From Oscillospiraceae bacterium (lineage in GTDB: Bacteria; Bacillota; Clostridia; Oscillospirales; Ruminococcaceae): 7,467 nucleotides of DNA. Of this stretch, positions 6,068 to 7,467 are shown piece by piece. Position 1 is the stretch's first letter. Every line of letters starts with the position of its first letter. A program made the translations under genes and the position numbers. The notes beneath the pieces were generated by a model. The model made no database searches. It was given only the letters and a program-made list of their open reading frames with translations, and was not told the origin of the DNA. The DNA is taken from positions 1 through 7,467 of the forward strand of contig JAITVF010000084.1 of assembly GCA_031285945.1 (NCBI GenBank), given 5' to 3'.

Positions 6068-6108
6068 GGCGTTGCACTGTGACTAACAGTGCAGCTCGCC
6101 TGTTTTTT
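6068..6108 (+). terminator. Rho-independent terminator of the DUF1905 gene, overlapping the hutH 3' end
   Basis: Directly after the TAA at 6065-6067, TGCACTGT (6073-6080) pairs perfectly with ACAGTGCA (6086-6093) around a GACTA loop. Outer arms GGCG (6068-6071) and CGCC (6097-6100) pair across a small internal loop, and TGTTTTTT (6101-6108) follows. It is a standard intrinsic terminator on the plus strand. The loop contains the hutH stop codon and the right arm encodes its last residues (L-H-C). On the minus strand the stem is followed only by TTATT, so termination of hutH here would be weak. Confidence 0.85.
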
Positions 6109-7465
6109 CCTCAACTCTGGCCACTAGGGAGCCGTCCACGATGGCGCCGCGTATGATCTCGATATCTGGCGCCAGAATCCGATCCTCGTCCAGATGTGGC
6201 ACCAGCGAGCGCAGGTACCGGTGAGCGGCGCCCGTTCCCCTGCCCGGCAAAAGAGGCGCGCAAAAATCTATCCCCTGGAGCGCCGCCATTATCTCAATGG
6301 CAATAACATACCGCACGTTCTCCAAAATCTCCTTAAGCTGCCGCGCGCCTATAGTCCCCATGCTGACGTGATCCTCCTGATTGGCCGAGGTGGGAATAGA
6401 ATCGGCCGAGGCGGGATGGCAAAGCACCTTATTTTCCGAAACCAGGGCGGCGGCCGTATACTGCGGGATCATATAGCCCGAGTTTACGCCGGGAAAAGCC
6501 GTTAAAAAGGCGGGCAGATCGCTGAGGTTGTTGTCTACCAGCCGGCTGAGCCGCCGCTCGGAAATGTTGCCAAGCTCCGCGAGGGCAACCTTGAGGTAAT
6601 CCATCACAAGGGCTATGGGCTGCCCGTGAAAGTTTCCGCCCGATATAATCTCGCCCGTATCCGCCATAACGAGCGGATTGTCGGTAACCGCGTTCATCTC
6701 AACGTCCACCGCCTCCAGCGTACGGCGAAGAGCGTCCCTGGAAGCGCCGTGAACCTGCGAGACGCAGCGCAGAGAGTAGGCGTCCTGAACCTTAAGGCAG
6801 TGCTCGTGGCTTTTTATGATCCCGCTCTCTTCGGTCAGGGCAAGCATGTTACTCGCTGTATCCGCCTGCCCCCTGTGGGGGCGCACCATCGCTATGCGCG
6901 GGTCAAACGCGGTTCGCGTACCCCGCAGGGCTTCGAGAGAAAGCGCCGCCGCTATATCCGCGGATTTTATCAGGGTAACGGCGTCGAACAGGCAAAGGGC
7001 CGCGATGGCCGTCATAATCTGGGTACCGTTTATCAGGGCGAGGCCTTCCTTGCCGGCGAGGCTTACAGGCTCAAAGCCCGCCGCCTTAAGAACGGGCAGG
7101 GCGGGAACTGCGCGGCCCCCGGCAAGCACCTCGCCCTCGCCTAAAATAACCGCCGCCATGTGAGCGAGCGGCGCCAGGTCCCCGCTTGAGCCAACCGAGC
7201 CCTTGCAGGGAATAGCGGGGCAAATATCCCTGTTGAGGAGCTCGACAAGCTTTTCTACCGTAGAAAGCCTGATGCCCGAATAGCCCACGCCAAGGGAGTT
7301 AACCCGCAGCAGGATTGCCGCCCTCACAACCTCGGGCTCAAGAAACTCGCCCACGCCGGTGCAGTGGCTCAAAATAAGATTCCGTTGCAGGGTCCCGCGT
7401 TCCTCGGGGCCTATGTAGATTTTGCTGAGCTCCCCAAAACCCGTGGTGATTCCGTAAACGGGTTC
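6083..7465 (-). CDS. hutH: Histidine ammonia-lyase, 5' end beyond the window
   Basis: Catalyses non-oxidative deamination of L-histidine to trans-urocanate and ammonia, the first step of histidine degradation, in the cytosol. The frame is open to the right edge, so 460 residues are visible and the true start is missing. An apparent start at 7372 is an internal TTG in I-L-S-H-C-T-G. Numbering from the first full codon (7465), these active-site positions of Pseudomonas putida HutH are seen: Tyr4 (Y53) in YGITTGFG, Ser33-His34 (S82/H83), Asn146 (N195) in LINGTQ, Gln227/Tyr230/Arg233 in VQDAYSLRC, Phe279 in GGNFHG and Glu364 in NQEDHVSMG. Ser-His and the Glu favour histidine over phenylalanine or tyrosine. 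Spacing fits a full protein of about 509 residues, with some 49 missing. The MIO triad in GSVGSSGDLAPLAHM is Ser93-Ser94-Gly95 instead of Ala-Ser-Gly. No other hut gene is in view. It converges on the DUF1905 gene with a 15-nt gap. Confidence 0.94.
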   Translation of the reverse strand, partial: EPVYGITTGFGELSKIYIGPEERGTLQRNLILSHCTGVGEFLEPEVVRAAILLRVNSLGVGYSGIRLSTVEKLVELLNRDICPAIPCKGSVGSSGDLAPLAHMAAVILGEGEVLAGGRAVPALPVLKAAGFEPVSLAGKEGLALINGTQIMTAIAALCLFDAVTLIKSADIAAALSLEALRGTRTAFDPRIAMVRPHRGQADTASNMLALTEESGIIKSHEHCLKVQDAYSLRCVSQVHGASRDALRRTLEAVDVEMNAVTDNPLVMADTGEIISGGNFHGQPIALVMDYLKVALAELGNISERRLSRLVDNNLSDLPAFLTAFPGVNSGYMIPQYTAAALVSENKVLCHPASADSIPTSANQEDHVSMGTIGARQLKEILENVRYVIAIEIMAALQGIDFCAPLLPGRGTGAAHRYLRSLVPHLDEDRILAPDIEIIRGAIVDGSLVARVEEKTGELHC

Positions 7466-7467
7466 CT

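Noticed and set aside
6626..7163. Plus-strand open frames of 172 and 115 codons opposite hutH
   Set aside because: The minus strand encodes intact HutH active-site blocks here; the opposite frames have Arg/Gly/Ala-rich shadow composition.
7370..7372. TTG at 7372 as the hutH start
   Set aside because: The frame continues upstream with PVYGITTGFGELSK and LQRNLILSH, conserved HutH sequence, to the window edge, so this is an internal leucine codon.

Overview
The window most likely comes from a Bacillota/Clostridia-type bacterium, probably an uncultivated gut-type lineage. The signs are strong GGAGG ribosome binding sites, frequent GTG/TTG starts, a split TIGR03960/TIGR03936 radical SAM pair, a clostridial-style DHHW/MBOAT pair and moderately GC-rich coding DNA. 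This placement is inference from gene content, not a phylogeny. I see no insertion sequence, phage gene, CRISPR array, tRNA or rRNA.

Layout. From 5538 down to 117 four genes lie head to tail on the minus strand: an MBOAT O-acyltransferase (4129-5538), a membrane-anchored DHHW/AlgJ-like protein (2682-4103), a cobalamin-type radical SAM protein (TIGR03960, 773-2626) and its partner TIGR03936/DUF2344 protein (117-785). Gaps are 25 and 55 nt, then a 13-nt overlap, and a strong bidirectional terminator (49-89) closes the unit. A 241-nt divergent intergenic region (5539-5779) holds candidate promoters and several short inverted repeats. It separates this unit from a small plus-strand DUF1905 gene (5780-6067). 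The DUF1905 gene converges on a histidine ammonia-lyase gene (hutH, minus strand, 6083-7465), whose first ~49 codons lie beyond the right edge. The plus-strand terminator of the DUF1905 gene is built partly from the last codons of hutH.

How the genes work together. MBOAT and DHHW proteins are the usual two halves of an extracytoplasmic O-acetylation system: the MBOAT passes acetyl groups across the membrane and the DHHW/SGNH-like protein is thought to transfer them to a surface polymer. The two radical SAM-associated proteins are recognised partners of unknown biochemical role and are sometimes fused. Their place downstream of an acetylation pair looks like operon packing, though a functional link cannot be excluded. 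HutH deaminates histidine to urocanate; no other hut gene is in view.

The window is mostly ordinary. The points most worth a second look are a Ser-Ser-Gly triad in HutH where Ala-Ser-Gly is usual for the MIO cofactor, the terminator embedded in coding sequence, three consecutive non-ATG starts, and the structured leader before the MBOAT gene. I found no convincing undescribed system.
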